In this document: positions 17,245-25,313 of the stretch, piece by piece
Position numbering within the stretch: position 1 is the first letter of the stretch
How the letters are laid out: every line of letters begins with the position of its first letter
Assembly: GCA_016210005.1 (NCBI GenBank)
Contig: JACQVA010000015.1
Coordinates: forward strand, 1 to 49,143
Reading direction: 5' to 3'
Length of the DNA: 49,143 bases
Source of the DNA: Deltaproteobacteria bacterium
GTDB lineage: Bacteria; Desulfobacterota; Binatia; HRBIN30; JACQVA1
Notes under the pieces: model-generated
Told to the model about the DNA's origin: nothing
Seen by the model: the letters and a program-made list of their open reading frames with translations, nothing else
Databases searched by the model: none
Position numbers and translations under genes: made by a program

Positions 17245-17334
17245 GCCACCCCGGCGAACCGCCACGGCGGCTGCCGGCTTGACAGGTTGGTTGCGAACGA
17301 TCAATGCTCCGAGCCGGCGGGAGGAGGGCCGAAC

Positions 17335-17772
17335 ATGTCCTTAGCAATGAGTCGAACGGAACGGGAAACCTTTCTGGCGGCGGTGCGAGTGGCCGTGGTC
17401 AGCGTCGCGGCTCCGGGGCGGGCGCCGCTCTGCCTGCCGATCTGGTACAGCTACGAGCCCGGCGGGGCGGTGCGCTTCGCCACCGGCGGCAGCTCGAGGA
17501 AGGCAGCGCTGATGCGCGCCGCCGGCCGCGCCAGCCTGTGCGTGCAAACCGAAACCCCGCCGTACCAATACGTCAGCGTCGAGGGGCCGATCACCATCCG
17601 CGAGCCCGACTTTGAGACCGATTTGCGCCCGCTGGCGTACCGCTATCTCGGCCAAGAGATGGGTGACTGGTACCTGCGCACCACTGCCTCCGAGCGCGCG
17701 GATAGCGTTCTGGTGACGCTGACGCCCGAGCGCTGGCTGAGCGCCGACTACAACAAGATGGTGATGGCCTGA
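17335..17772 (+). CDS. PPOX-type FMN/F420-binding split-barrel protein
   Basis: About 145 residues with the split-beta-barrel pattern of pyridoxamine-phosphate-oxidase-like proteins: VAVVSVAAPGRAPLCLPIWY, VRFATGGSSRKAALM, and YQYVSVEGPITIRE. These bind FMN, F420 or heme; the specific cofactor cannot be told from sequence here. I chose the ATG at 17335 because GAGGAGGG lies 8-14 bases before it. A weak TTGACA appears at 17279 on this strand. It diverges from nadA. Confidence 0.82.
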   Translation: MSLAMSRTERETFLAAVRVAVVSVAAPGRAPLCLPIWYSYEPGGAVRFATGGSSRKAALMRAAGRASLCVQTETPPYQYVSVEGPITIREPDFETDLRPLAYRYLGQEMGDWYLRTTASERADSVLVTLTPERWLSADYNKMVMA

Positions 17773-17773
17773 G

Positions 17774-17860
17774 CCCTGCCAGCGGCCGGCCAGCGCGGCT
17801 GGTGCCGGCCGCCGGCCGCGACGGCTGGCACCGGCAGCCGGCGGCGACGGCTGGCAGATG
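17774..17860. repeat. GC-rich inverted and direct repeats after PPOX gene
   Basis: The words GCTGGCA/TGCCAGC and GCGACGGCTGGCA recur; the latter is at 17818-17830 and 17844-17856. The segment could fold into stacked hairpins after the PPOX stop, but there is no T-run. It may be a rho-dependent or structural transcription end. Confidence 0.35.
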
Positions 17861-17919
17861 ATTGGGCCTGAAGGTGATTGCATTGGAGCGCTCGGCGGGC
17901 TTTGATACGAACTGTGAGT

Positions 17920-18519
17920 ATGGAGCCGAGGGAGGCACAAACGCAGTTGGCCGGGCAAGTGAGTTCGCTGCTGCCAGCCCCTGGGGAATGGCAGGATGCG
18001 GACTACCTGTGGCTGACACGTCGCACGCATCAACTTGTCGAATTGGCGGACGGGGTGATTGAGGTGTTGGCCATGCCCAGCGAGCGGCACCAGGCGATGG
18101 TCGCGCAGCTCTTTCTGGCCTTCTTGGCAGTCGCGCAGCGAATCGGCGGTAAGGTTGTGTTCGCGCCGTTTCGGCTGCGATTACGCACGGGCCGGTTTCG
18201 CGAGCCCGATCTGCTCGTGCTGCGCTCGGCCGGCGATGCGCGCCGGCACGACGCCTATTGGGACGGCGCCGATCTGGTCATCGAGGTGCTCAGCGAGGAC
18301 GACCCCGAGCGCGACACAGTCACCAAACGTCGCGAGTATGCGGAGGCCGGTATCGCGGAGTACTGGATCGTCGATGGCAAAGCCGAGACGATCACGGTGC
18401 TGCAGCTCGAGGCCGGCGGCTACCGAGAACACGGTTCATTCGGCCGTGGCACCGCGGCCACCTCACTGATCCTGCCCGGGCTCGGTGTAAACGCCGACAA
18501 CGTCTTCGACGCCCGGTGA
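17920..18519 (+). CDS. Uma2 family (DUF820) PD-(D/E)XK protein
   Basis: About 199 residues. The conserved core has FREPDLLVL followed by LVIEVLSEDDPERDTVTKRR and YAEAGIAEYWIVD, which is the PD-(D/E)XK-like pattern (Asp, then Glu-x-Val, Lys) of Uma2/DUF820. These are abundant nuclease-like proteins of unclear role, often in variable regions. The start is uncertain: I favour the ATG at 17920, though an upstream in-frame codon at 17878 exists. No strong ribosome site is visible. The neighbours do not suggest a cognate partner. Confidence 0.8.
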   Translation: MEPREAQTQLAGQVSSLLPAPGEWQDADYLWLTRRTHQLVELADGVIEVLAMPSERHQAMVAQLFLAFLAVAQRIGGKVVFAPFRLRLRTGRFREPDLLVLRSAGDARRHDAYWDGADLVIEVLSEDDPERDTVTKRREYAEAGIAEYWIVDGKAETITVLQLEAGGYREHGSFGRGTAATSLILPGLGVNADNVFDAR

Positions 18520-18547
18520 GTCTCGCCTTCGGATCTCCGGCCGGCGG

Positions 18548-19387
18548 TCACCTCTGAGACGCCGGCTGATCACAGGCCGTGACCCAGAGTGACGCCAGCA
18601 AGGTTGCGGCGCTTCCGAGTTGCTGCTCGATCACGGCGTGCAAGGCCGTATCCAGACGCCGGAAATACAGCGGGTTGTGCGGCCAGAGCGCAGAGGCGGC
18701 CTCGCGGTCGGCCCGCAAGATGGTGTCGATCAGGGGATAAGTGCGAGTGAAGCCGTCGAACAACTCGCGGCGCAGGTCGGCGATCGGCCGCGCCGGCTGC
18801 AACCGGCCGCGCAGCGCGGCCTCGTAGCGCACGAGGCGATCGTCGACCACGCCGACTTCCAGGCGCAAGTGCACGCCGCGGTTGCCGCTGTGCTGGCCGT
18901 CGTAATTCACCGTCAGATGCAGCGGCTGGTGGGCATCGGCGACGTAATGACTGAGATAGCCGGCGCTGCGCACGATGGCGGCGGCGTCGCCGCGGCGCAG
19001 ATCGTCGCGCAGCGTGCGGCTGAAGCGCAGAATGACCCAGGGCAGCACCCCCCGCTCGTGCACCGCCGCGCGCCCCGCCCGCGCCACCGCCTGGCGGTAG
19101 AAGCGGGGGAAGTCGGCGAACGGGTAAGGCATGTACGCATCGAGATCGATGAAGTGACGTACCGCTTCGCGCTGGCCCTCGCGCTGGCGCAGGACGGTGT
19201 CAGGTTCGACCGAGCGGCTCAACAGCAGCGCGCGGTGCTCGCGTAGCACCGGGGCGCAGGCCGCCGGCAGCAGATCAACCGCCAGGTCGGTCACCAGCCG
19301 ATGCGTGCGTGTGCCCCAGGCGGCGGCAGGTGGCGGGGCGATACCAAGGAGCACCCAGGCCGCCAGGCTAAACCAGCACGCGCGCAT
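18548..19387 (-). CDS. S1/P1-type zinc nuclease or phospholipase C
   Basis: A 279-residue secreted protein. The signal peptide ends at PPAAA, so the mature enzyme would begin with Trp (WGTRTHRLV), as in S1/P1 nucleases and zinc phospholipase C, where the N-terminal Trp ligates zinc. Other ligands are visible in RHFIDLD and SHYVADAHQPLHL, followed by GNRGVHLRLE. The family cleaves single-stranded nucleic acids or phospholipid headgroups with three zinc ions. The start overlaps the end of ecfT by 20 bases, so it could be coexpressed with the ECF transporter. Confidence 0.85.
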   Translation of the reverse strand: MRACWFSLAAWVLLGIAPPPAAAWGTRTHRLVTDLAVDLLPAACAPVLREHRALLLSRSVEPDTVLRQREGQREAVRHFIDLDAYMPYPFADFPRFYRQAVARAGRAAVHERGVLPWVILRFSRTLRDDLRRGDAAAIVRSAGYLSHYVADAHQPLHLTVNYDGQHSGNRGVHLRLEVGVVDDRLVRYEAALRGRLQPARPIADLRRELFDGFTRTYPLIDTILRADREAASALWPHNPLYFRRLDTALHAVIEQQLGSAATLLASLWVTACDQPASQR

Positions 19388-20150
19388 AGCCGCTCCACCA
19401 CAAGCTGACGAAGACCGCCGTGACCGCGAGCACCAGCGCCAGCGCCACCGCGTCGCCGGCCGCGAAGCGATACTGCTCGAAGCTGGTGCGGCGCCGGCGC
19501 GACTGAAAGCCGCGCGCCTCGAGCGCCATCGCCATGGCGTCGGCGCGCCGCAACGCGCCCATGAAGACGGGCACCAACACCGGCACGTAACGGCGCATGC
19601 GCTGGAGCAGGTTGCCCTCGTCGAAGTTGAAGCCGCGGCTGCGCTGCGCCTGGACCACGGTGAACGCGGCCTCGACGAACACCGGCACCAGCCGGAACGC
19701 CAGCGTCATGGTGAAGCCCAGCTTGTACGGCATCCCGATGCGGGTTAGCGCGTAAGCGAACTCCTCGATCTTGGTGATCGATAGGAACAACACCCCGACG
19801 GCCAAGAACGTGGCCAGCTTCATCGCCATGCCGAGGGCAAACTCCAAGGCCGCCGCGCTGACTTGAATCGGCCCGAGCTCCAGCAGCGGCTCGCCCTGGC
19901 CGTAGAACAGACTCCAGATCAGCAGCGTCATCACGAACACCATGACGAACAGTACCCGCAGGCGCCGCACGTTAGCCAACGCCCCGATCCAGCCGATCAA
20001 CCCGAAGACCCCGAGCGTGAGCGGCAGCTGCAGCAGCGGCCGTTCGGTGACGAAGATGGCGACGAAGAAACCCAGCATCGCCAGCACCTTCACCGTCGGA
20101 TTCAGTTGGTGCAGCGGCGTGCGGCGCTCGAGGTAGAGGTAGAGGCGCAC
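19368..20150 (-). CDS. ecfT: ECF transporter membrane subunit EcfT
   Basis: A 260-residue protein with about six helices. The two conserved Ala/Ser-Arg-Gly coupling motifs are present as QRSRGF (about 167-172) and ALEARGF (about 210-216). These short helices contact the ATPases and transmit movement to the S component. It sits directly after the fused ATPase gene (three-base gap) and the S gene. It completes an ECF module. Confidence 0.9.
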   Translation of the reverse strand: MRLYLYLERRTPLHQLNPTVKVLAMLGFFVAIFVTERPLLQLPLTLGVFGLIGWIGALANVRRLRVLFVMVFVMTLLIWSLFYGQGEPLLELGPIQVSAAALEFALGMAMKLATFLAVGVLFLSITKIEEFAYALTRIGMPYKLGFTMTLAFRLVPVFVEAAFTVVQAQRSRGFNFDEGNLLQRMRRYVPVLVPVFMGALRRADAMAMALEARGFQSRRRRTSFEQYRFAAGDAVALALVLAVTAVFVSLWWSGYARVLV

Positions 20151-20153
20151 GCT

Positions 20154-21884
20154 TCACCAACCGTCAGGGGTGCGGGCTGAGGCGGGCGGTGTCTCATCCG
20201 CCACCGCCCGCGCGAACTCGTCAACCGACAGCGGCGTGAAACCGAAGCGCCGGCCGAGCCGGGTGACGTCCGGGACGCGGAAGTGGCAGCGTTCGAGCAA
20301 CTCCGGCTGCGCGAACAGCGCGCGCAACGAGCCGTCGAACAGCACCCGGCCGCGCGCCAGCAGCACGCCGCGCCGGGCATACTCGGCCACCACCCACGGG
20401 CTGTGGGTAATGATGATCAACGTCATTCCCGCCTGCTGCAGCCGGGTGACGAGATCCATCATCCGGCGCTGCTCGGGATAATCGAGACCGGTGGTGGGCT
20501 CGTCGAGCACCAGCACGCGCGGGCGCAGTGCCAACAGCGAAGCCACGGCCAGGCGCTGGCGTGCGCCCTTGGTGAACAGGAAGGGGTCGTGCTCCTCGGC
20601 CCCGCACAAGCCGACGGCGGCCAAGGCCTCGTCGACCCGAACGGCCACCGCCGCCGGGTCGAGGCCCAGGTTGCGCGGGCCGAAAGCCACCTCATCACGC
20701 ACGGTGTTGGCGAATATCTGGTGGTCTGGGTTCTGGAAGACATAGCCGACCTCGCCGGCCACCCGGCTGAGCGGCAGCGCCGCCAGGGGCTGGCCGTGGA
20801 GCAGCACCCGGCCGCCGGTGGGCACGAGCAAGCCGTTGAGCAGCTTGGCCAGGGTCGTCTTGCCCGAGCCGTTCTGGCCGATGAGTGCGACGCTGTCGCC
20901 CGCGCGAATCTCCAGCGATACTTCTTCGAGCGCGTTGCGCTCGGGCTCGTAGGCGTACGTCACCGCCTCGACCTGCAGGATCGGGGCAGCGGCGGCGTTC
21001 AAAGCGGCGCCGGCGCGCGCGGGCGCCGGCAGCGGGTCGTTGCCTTGGCGCCGCCCCAGGCGCTGGCGGAGATCCTCGCTGAGCGCCTCGAGTGTCCGCA
21101 CCGTTCGCCGGAGGCCGAAGGCGCGCGCCAGGCGATCGAGATCGGCGGCTCGCACGGCGTGGCGTTCGAGCAACTCGACCTCGGGCAGCACCTCGGCGGG
21201 CGCGCCGCTGGCCACGATCCGCCCGCGGTCCAGCAGCACCACCCGATCGGCGCGCTCGGCGGCCTCGATCTCGTGCTCGATCAGCACCAGCGTATAGCCG
21301 TCGCGGCGCAGGCGGCCGAGCACGTCGAAGATCTCCTGTTTGCCGGCCGGGTCGAGGTCGGTGGTGGGCTCGTCGAAGATGAAGATCGGCGGGCGCAGGG
21401 CGAGGATGGCGGCGATCGCCAGGCGTTGCTTCTCGCCCCCCGAGAGCGTCGACGGGTCGCGGCGCTCAAAGCCGGCGAGGCCGACCGCGGCCAGGGCCGC
21501 GGGCACCCGTTGTCTCATCTCACTCGGAGTGTGGCCGAGTTGCTCCATGGCGAAGGCGATTTCTTGCAGCACGTTGGTGGCGAAGAGCTGGGCCTCGAAA
21601 TCCTGCGACACCAGCCCGACGACGCCGGCCAGGTCGGCGACCCCTTCGCCGGTCAATCGCCGCCCGAGAATTTCGATGCTGCCGGTCAGCGTGCCGGGCT
21701 GAAAGGCCGGAACCGTGCGATTGAGGCACTTCGCCAGCGTCGACTTGCCGGCGCCGCTTGCCCCCATCACCACGATCAGCTCGCCGCGGTGAACGGTCAG
21801 GTCGATATCGCGCAGCGCCGCCTCCTCGTTATCACTGTAAGTGAACGAAACTCCCCGCAGGGCGATGGCGACGTTGCCTTCCAC
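20154..21884 (-). CDS. Fused double ECF ATPase (EcfA-EcfA)
   Basis: A 576-residue protein containing two full ABC ATPase domains. Domain 1 (about 1-240) has Walker A GASGAGKST, signature LSGGEKQ and Walker B IFIFDEPTTD. After a linker, domain 2 (about 290-540) has Walker A GQNGSGKTT, Walker B VLVLDEPTTG, but the signature reads FTKGARQ, so LSGG is degenerate. Canonical ECF systems use two separate ATPases (EcfA and EcfA'); fused versions are known. One degenerate signature suggests one weakened ATP site. It lies between S and T genes, and drives uptake. Confidence 0.9.
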   Translation of the reverse strand: MEGNVAIALRGVSFTYSDNEEAALRDIDLTVHRGELIVVMGASGAGKSTLAKCLNRTVPAFQPGTLTGSIEILGRRLTGEGVADLAGVVGLVSQDFEAQLFATNVLQEIAFAMEQLGHTPSEMRQRVPAALAAVGLAGFERRDPSTLSGGEKQRLAIAAILALRPPIFIFDEPTTDLDPAGKQEIFDVLGRLRRDGYTLVLIEHEIEAAERADRVVLLDRGRIVASGAPAEVLPEVELLERHAVRAADLDRLARAFGLRRTVRTLEALSEDLRQRLGRRQGNDPLPAPARAGAALNAAAAPILQVEAVTYAYEPERNALEEVSLEIRAGDSVALIGQNGSGKTTLAKLLNGLLVPTGGRVLLHGQPLAALPLSRVAGEVGYVFQNPDHQIFANTVRDEVAFGPRNLGLDPAAVAVRVDEALAAVGLCGAEEHDPFLFTKGARQRLAVASLLALRPRVLVLDEPTTGLDYPEQRRMMDLVTRLQQAGMTLIIITHSPWVVAEYARRGVLLARGRVLFDGSLRALFAQPELLERCHFRVPDVTRLGRRFGFTPLSVDEFARAVADETPPASARTPDGW

Positions 21885-21891
21885 GGCCGAC

Positions 21892-21956
21892 CCGACTGTC
21901 TACTTTGGCCCTTAGACCTCGGCCGTAGACCTTGGACGTTGGACCTTCGGACTATC
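21892..21956. repeat. Degenerate heptamer array between S and A genes
   Basis: In the gap between the S and A genes the words TAGACCT, TGGACGT, TGGACCT and TCGGACT follow one another at 7-base steps. It resembles the heptamer arrays elsewhere in the window (such as 30451-30514), though the consensus differs. Confidence 0.45.
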
Positions 21957-21958
21957 CT

Positions 21959-22744
21959 TCATAGCATCGCCAGGCCGATGAGCAGAACGACGATGATCGG
22001 TGCCAAGCCCAAGCCGACGTCGGCGGCGCGGGTGGTCGAGACCGTGTAGTGAGCGATCAACGGCAGCTCGAGGCGGCCGGTGGAGAGCAGCGTGCCGAGA
22101 ATCATGCCGCCGGCCACCGCGCCGATCACCAAGATCAGCCCGACTGCGCGCGACAGGCGCGAGCGCGGCGCCCGGGCACCCATGACGTCGCTGTAGCGCA
22201 GCTTGGCAGCCTTCACCCGCGGATAGATCACTGCCAGCAGAAACGGCGTCAGCACGACGGCGACGACGAAGTTGTTGACCAAGATGATGTTGCCCAGCAC
22301 CGAGAAGGGGACGAAGCCCAGCAGGTTGATGCCCCAGCCGATGGTCAGTGCGCAGACCGCGCTGGCCAGTCCGACGACGCCGGTGAAGACCAGCCACTCG
22401 AGCGGCAGCTTCGGCACCGGGTCGCGCTCGCCCATCAGCGCGGTCCACACCTTATAGGGCACGAACCCGTAGAGGAAGTTGCCGAAGAAGCCGAACAGAT
22501 CGCCGGGGCCGATGCCGCCGAAGAAGTCGCCGATGACGTTGCCGATGGCGGCGCCCCAGGCCCCGGCCGGACCGAAAAGGAACGAGCAGATCACCGGCAC
22601 GGCATTGGCCGGGCGGAACTCGGTGACGCCGGGAATGATCGGCAAGACTTTGAACGGGATCAAGATGGCCGCGTACAGCGACGCGCTCATGGCGGTGAGC
22701 ACCACCATGCGCGTGTTGCCCCACATGTCGATGAGGTCGCGCAT
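21959..22744 (-). CDS. ECF transporter substrate-binding (S) component
   Basis: A 261-residue, six- to seven-helix protein. The segment EFRPANAVPVICSFLFGPAG, followed by GAAIGNVIGDFFGG, is the pattern of S components, which embed the substrate site. It is longer than a typical S protein (about 180-200) with an additional C-terminal helix pair. The substrate is not apparent. AAGGAG lies ten bases before the ATG and overlaps the stop of a small upstream ORF. The promoter lies at 22867-22895. Confidence 0.82.
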   Translation of the reverse strand: MRDLIDMWGNTRMVVLTAMSASLYAAILIPFKVLPIIPGVTEFRPANAVPVICSFLFGPAGAWGAAIGNVIGDFFGGIGPGDLFGFFGNFLYGFVPYKVWTALMGERDPVPKLPLEWLVFTGVVGLASAVCALTIGWGINLLGFVPFSVLGNIILVNNFVVAVVLTPFLLAVIYPRVKAAKLRYSDVMGARAPRSRLSRAVGLILVIGAVAGGMILGTLLSTGRLELPLIAHYTVSTTRAADVGLGLAPIIVVLLIGLAML

Positions 22745-22759
22745 TGTGCGCGGGCTCCT

Positions 22760-22843
22760 TCAGGCGACCTCGGCCGGTTCTTCGGGGGCGGCCTTGAGCG
22801 GCCACGTGATCTCGCCAGGCAGATCGAGGTGAAGCTTTGTCAT
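22760..22843 (-). CDS. Small 27-residue ORF upstream of S component
   Basis: A short ORF of 27 residues beginning MTKLHLDLPGEITWP, with a strong GGAGGGAG ribosome site upstream. Its stop codon lies inside the ribosome site of the S-component gene (TGAAGGAG), so translation would be coupled. An in-frame ATG at 22849 is an alternative start. No homology is recognised. It could be a leader peptide, a small accessory subunit, or a spurious ORF. Confidence 0.5.
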   Translation of the reverse strand: MTKLHLDLPGEITWPLKAAPEEPAEVA

Positions 22844-22866
22844 GACCATCTCCCTCCAGCGACCGT

Positions 22867-22895
22867 AAACTAGGTTTTTGAGAGTCGATTGCCAA
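22867..22895 (-). promoter_or_regulatory. ECF operon promoter
   Basis: On the minus strand TTGGCA and TAGTTT are separated by 17 bases, about 25 bases before the small ORF start. The -10 is identical to that of nadA. No riboswitch fold was recognised in the short leader. Confidence 0.5.
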
Positions 22896-22952
22896 GCCGC
22901 GAGCAATCTATCGCAGAGGCGGGCGTCATCGGTGATGCGGTTGAACCCCCCA

Positions 22953-23195
22953 TCATGCCGCCCGCCTCCTGCGGGAGCGCCGTCGCGGCAACGCTTCGTC
23001 GAGGGCCACGAGGGCACGCAGAGCTTCGTTCACGCACTGGGAGTCGGGAAAGCGCGCCGCCAGATCCGGATCGAGCACCCGGAGCAGCGCCGATGCTCTG
23101 CCAGCCTTGCCGGCGAGTCTTCCCCGGGTGGCCTTCGACCAGTCGTAGCGACCCGGATGCCCCTCGGGAAGTTTGCTGGGGTCAATTCGGCTCAT
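22953..23195 (-). CDS. Probable antitoxin partner of BrnT
   Basis: An 80-residue protein starting MSRIDPSKLPEGHPGRYDWS. It contains DWSKATRGRLAGKAGRA and FPDSQCVNEALRAL, giving a ribbon-helix-like C terminus with an Arg-rich tail (RRRSRRRRAA). AAAGGAGG precedes the ATG by seven bases. It overlaps the brnT end by 14 bases, so it follows the toxin in a coupled pair. It is shorter and differently built from classic BrnA, so it is an atypical antitoxin candidate by context. Confidence 0.7.
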   Translation of the reverse strand: MSRIDPSKLPEGHPGRYDWSKATRGRLAGKAGRASALLRVLDPDLAARFPDSQCVNEALRALVALDEALPRRRSRRRRAA

Positions 23196-23472
23196 CGTAT
23201 TTCCTCCTTTGCGTGGCGGACGCCTTGCGTGCGCTGATGATGCGAACCCGCCCAGCGAGCAGGCTTTCGGTGTGCACAACGAAAAGAACCCGCAGCAGAG
23301 CGGAACGGCCGATGGTGATCCAGCGTTGCGGAAAAACCAGATCCGGCGCCCCGACGGCCATCGGATCCGCGAGCGCGGTGATCGCTTCCTCGAAGGACAC
23401 GCCGTGTTTCTTGATGTTGGCAGCAGCCTTTAGATCATCCCATTCGAAGTCACCGAAGACGACCTTTGCCAC
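23182..23472 (-). CDS. brnT: BrnT family toxin
   Basis: A 96-residue protein with the BrnT signature: FEWDDLKAAANIKKHGVSFE near the N terminus, TIGRSALLRVLFVVHTE in the middle, and VRIISARKASATQRRKYDE near the end. BrnT is a RelE-like ribonuclease that halts translation and is neutralised by BrnA. The start is a GTG at 23472. The downstream gene overlaps and is likely its antitoxin. Toxin-first order matches BrnTA. Confidence 0.9.
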   Translation of the reverse strand: MAKVVFGDFEWDDLKAAANIKKHGVSFEEAITALADPMAVGAPDLVFPQRWITIGRSALLRVLFVVHTESLLAGRVRIISARKASATQRRKYDEPN

Positions 23473-23478
23473 GCATCG

Positions 23479-23506
23479 ACCATACTAACCCGTTTGCTGT
23501 GGTCAA
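23479..23506 (-). promoter_or_regulatory. brnT promoter, possibly leaderless
   Basis: TTGACC and TATGGT are 16 bases apart on the minus strand, and the GTG start of brnT lies six bases after the -10. A normal start of transcription would fall at or near the GTG, so the mRNA would be leaderless. There is no ribosome site. Confidence 0.4.
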
Positions 23507-23619
23507 GGCCTTCGAGGAGAGGCGGCAGGTCCATGATCCGCTCGCCGTGCGCGGCGGCGTTTCGGCGGCAGCGATCATCGGTGCTTTCCTCGATGAACGA
23601 CGAGCCCTGCCGGCCGGGA

Positions 23620-24579
23620 TCACGCCCGGGTTGGCCGCTCCATTTCCTCCGTGATCGCCGCGCACAGCAGCGGGAACATGATCTCGTGGTGGCCGGTGAG
23701 CTCGTAGCCGCGGCCGCTGCCGAGCGTCGGCCGCTGCACGACGTTGACGTGCGGCCGGTAGTGACGCAAGAAGTCCATGTCCACGGTGACGAGATCGGCA
23801 ACCGTCGCGCCCACGTTGCGGGCGAGGTTGAGCGCCTTCAGAAACGTCTCCGGGATGACGACGGCGGAACCCAGGTTGATGAAGACGCCGCCGTCCATGC
23901 CTGCGGCCACCGCCGCCAGCGCGCGGAAATCGGCGAGGCTGGTGCTGCCGATGGCGGCCCCGTCTGCGCTCGGATGCATGTGGATGATGTCGGTGCCGAT
24001 GGCAACATGCACCGTGGCCGGGATTGCCAAACGGTCGGCAGCCGCCAGGATGCTCAACCGCTGATGCGGCAGGGCGGCGCGCGCGATCTCGCGGCCGACG
24101 GATTGGCCAAGGCCGAGGCCGGCTTGGGCCCCCTGCACAATCGCCCGGTTGAGGAATTCGCCGGTCTCCTGCGCCATGCCGAAGCGCCCGTCGGGCAGAT
24201 GCGCCGCGACGTCTTCCGAGGTCTCACCCTGATAAGCCAGCTCGAAATCATGGATGATCGCGGCGCCGTTCATGGCCACGGCGTGGAGTACTTCGCGCTC
24301 CATCAGGTCGATGATCAGCGGACTCAGCCCGACTTTGATCGGGTGCGCGCCCATACCGAGAACGATCGTCTTGCCGGCGCGCTGGCGGCTCGCGATCGCC
24401 GCGGCGATCGCGCGCAGGTCGCGGGCCGCGAGGACGTCGGGCAGGGCAGCGAGCAAGTCGCGGACACTGCCGTTCGCGCGATGCGGGACGCCGAGCGCGC
24501 CGGTGGCCACCTTGCTCGGCCGCTTCCCCAGCGGATAGGTGCGGACCTGGGCGAGGTCGAGCGGCGGAAATCGCCTCAT
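23620..24579 (-). CDS. Conserved unknown protein next to gmhA
   Basis: A 319-residue cytosolic protein of a family I recall as widely conserved but without assigned function. Conserved-looking segments are GMGAHPIKVGLSPLIIDLME, AMNGAAIIHDFELA, SILAAADRLAIPATVHVAIG, GTDIIHMHPSADGAAIG and GGVFINLGSAVVIPETFLKA. The Rossmann-like glycine runs and deoxyhypusine-synthase-like layout suggest a nucleotide-binding fold, but the characteristic lysine was not identified. Its start overlaps gmhA by four bases, so a link with heptose or sugar phosphate metabolism is inferred from context. Confidence 0.6.
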   Translation of the reverse strand: MRRFPPLDLAQVRTYPLGKRPSKVATGALGVPHRANGSVRDLLAALPDVLAARDLRAIAAAIASRQRAGKTIVLGMGAHPIKVGLSPLIIDLMEREVLHAVAMNGAAIIHDFELAYQGETSEDVAAHLPDGRFGMAQETGEFLNRAIVQGAQAGLGLGQSVGREIARAALPHQRLSILAAADRLAIPATVHVAIGTDIIHMHPSADGAAIGSTSLADFRALAAVAAGMDGGVFINLGSAVVIPETFLKALNLARNVGATVADLVTVDMDFLRHYRPHVNVVQRPTLGSGRGYELTGHHEIMFPLLCAAITEEMERPTRA

Positions 24580-25211
24580 CGCCTGGCCGCCTTGCTCCGC
24601 TGGCGCGGCCGTCGGGGTGTCGCCGGCGGACCCGCCGCTCGGCCGAAGAGGATCTGCTCGGCCAGCTCACAGATCGCGTGGCCGATCAGAATGTGGGTCT
24701 CCTGAATCCGTGCGGTGTCGCCGGTTGCGCTTACACACAGGTGGTGATCGACCAGCGCGCCCAGCTTGCCGCCGCTGCCGCCGGTAAGGCCGACGGTGCG
24801 AATTCCCATTTCACCGCAGGCAGCGACGGCGCGCAGCACACTGGCGGAGTTGCCGCTGGTGGAGAGGGCGATGGCCACGTCGCCGCTCCGCCCGAGGGCA
24901 CGGACTTGCTTGGCGAAGACCTCGTCGTAGCCGAAGTCGTTGGCAATCGAGGTCAAGGTCGAGGAGTCGGTAGTGAGCGCAATCGCCGCCAGCGGCGGGC
25001 GTTCGAGCGCGAAGCGGTTGACGTACTCGGCGGCGATGTGCTGGGCATCCGCGGCGCTACCGCCGTTGCCGAAGAGCAGCAGTTTGTTGCCGGCGTATAG
25101 GGCGTCGGCGATCAGATGAACGACCGGCTCGATCGCGCGGCCGTGCTGGCGCAGGAACTGCTGCTTCGCGGCGATGCTGGCCGCAAAGATCTGCCTCAGC
25201 TCGCGTTGCAT
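24576..25211 (-). CDS. gmhA: Phosphoheptose isomerase-like SIS protein
   Basis: About 211 residues with the SIS fold and GmhA features: LFGNGGSAADAQHIAAEYVN, LALTTDSSTLTSIANDFGY-like ALTTDSSTLTSIANDFGYD, SGDVAIALSTSGNSASVL and ETHILIGHAICELAE. It would convert sedoheptulose 7-phosphate to D-glycero-D-manno-heptose 7-phosphate for lipopolysaccharide or S-layer glycan. The ATG at 25211 is favoured over one 12 residues upstream. The C terminus carries an extra basic tail (PRRPRQRSKAARR). No kinase or phosphatase for the pathway is visible. Confidence 0.87.
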   Translation of the reverse strand: MQRELRQIFAASIAAKQQFLRQHGRAIEPVVHLIADALYAGNKLLLFGNGGSAADAQHIAAEYVNRFALERPPLAAIALTTDSSTLTSIANDFGYDEVFAKQVRALGRSGDVAIALSTSGNSASVLRAVAACGEMGIRTVGLTGGSGGKLGALVDHHLCVSATGDTARIQETHILIGHAICELAEQILFGRAAGPPATPRRPRQRSKAARR

Positions 25212-25313
25212 GGGCAGCGGTGTACACCAGGCGATGCAGCGAGGCAAAGGTTTGCCGGGTGGGGAACCCGGCGGGTTTGCGCGGGCCGCGCCTGGCAGCT
25301 AGTAACGGAGGCC

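Noticed and set aside
17279-17301. Consensus TTGACA as promoter of the PPOX gene
   Set aside because: No acceptable -10 was found at 16-18 bases; left uncalled.
22867-22872. TAGTTT in the ECF promoter as an NrtR site
   Set aside because: Only one half of the palindrome is present; the second half is missing, so it is best read as a plain -10.
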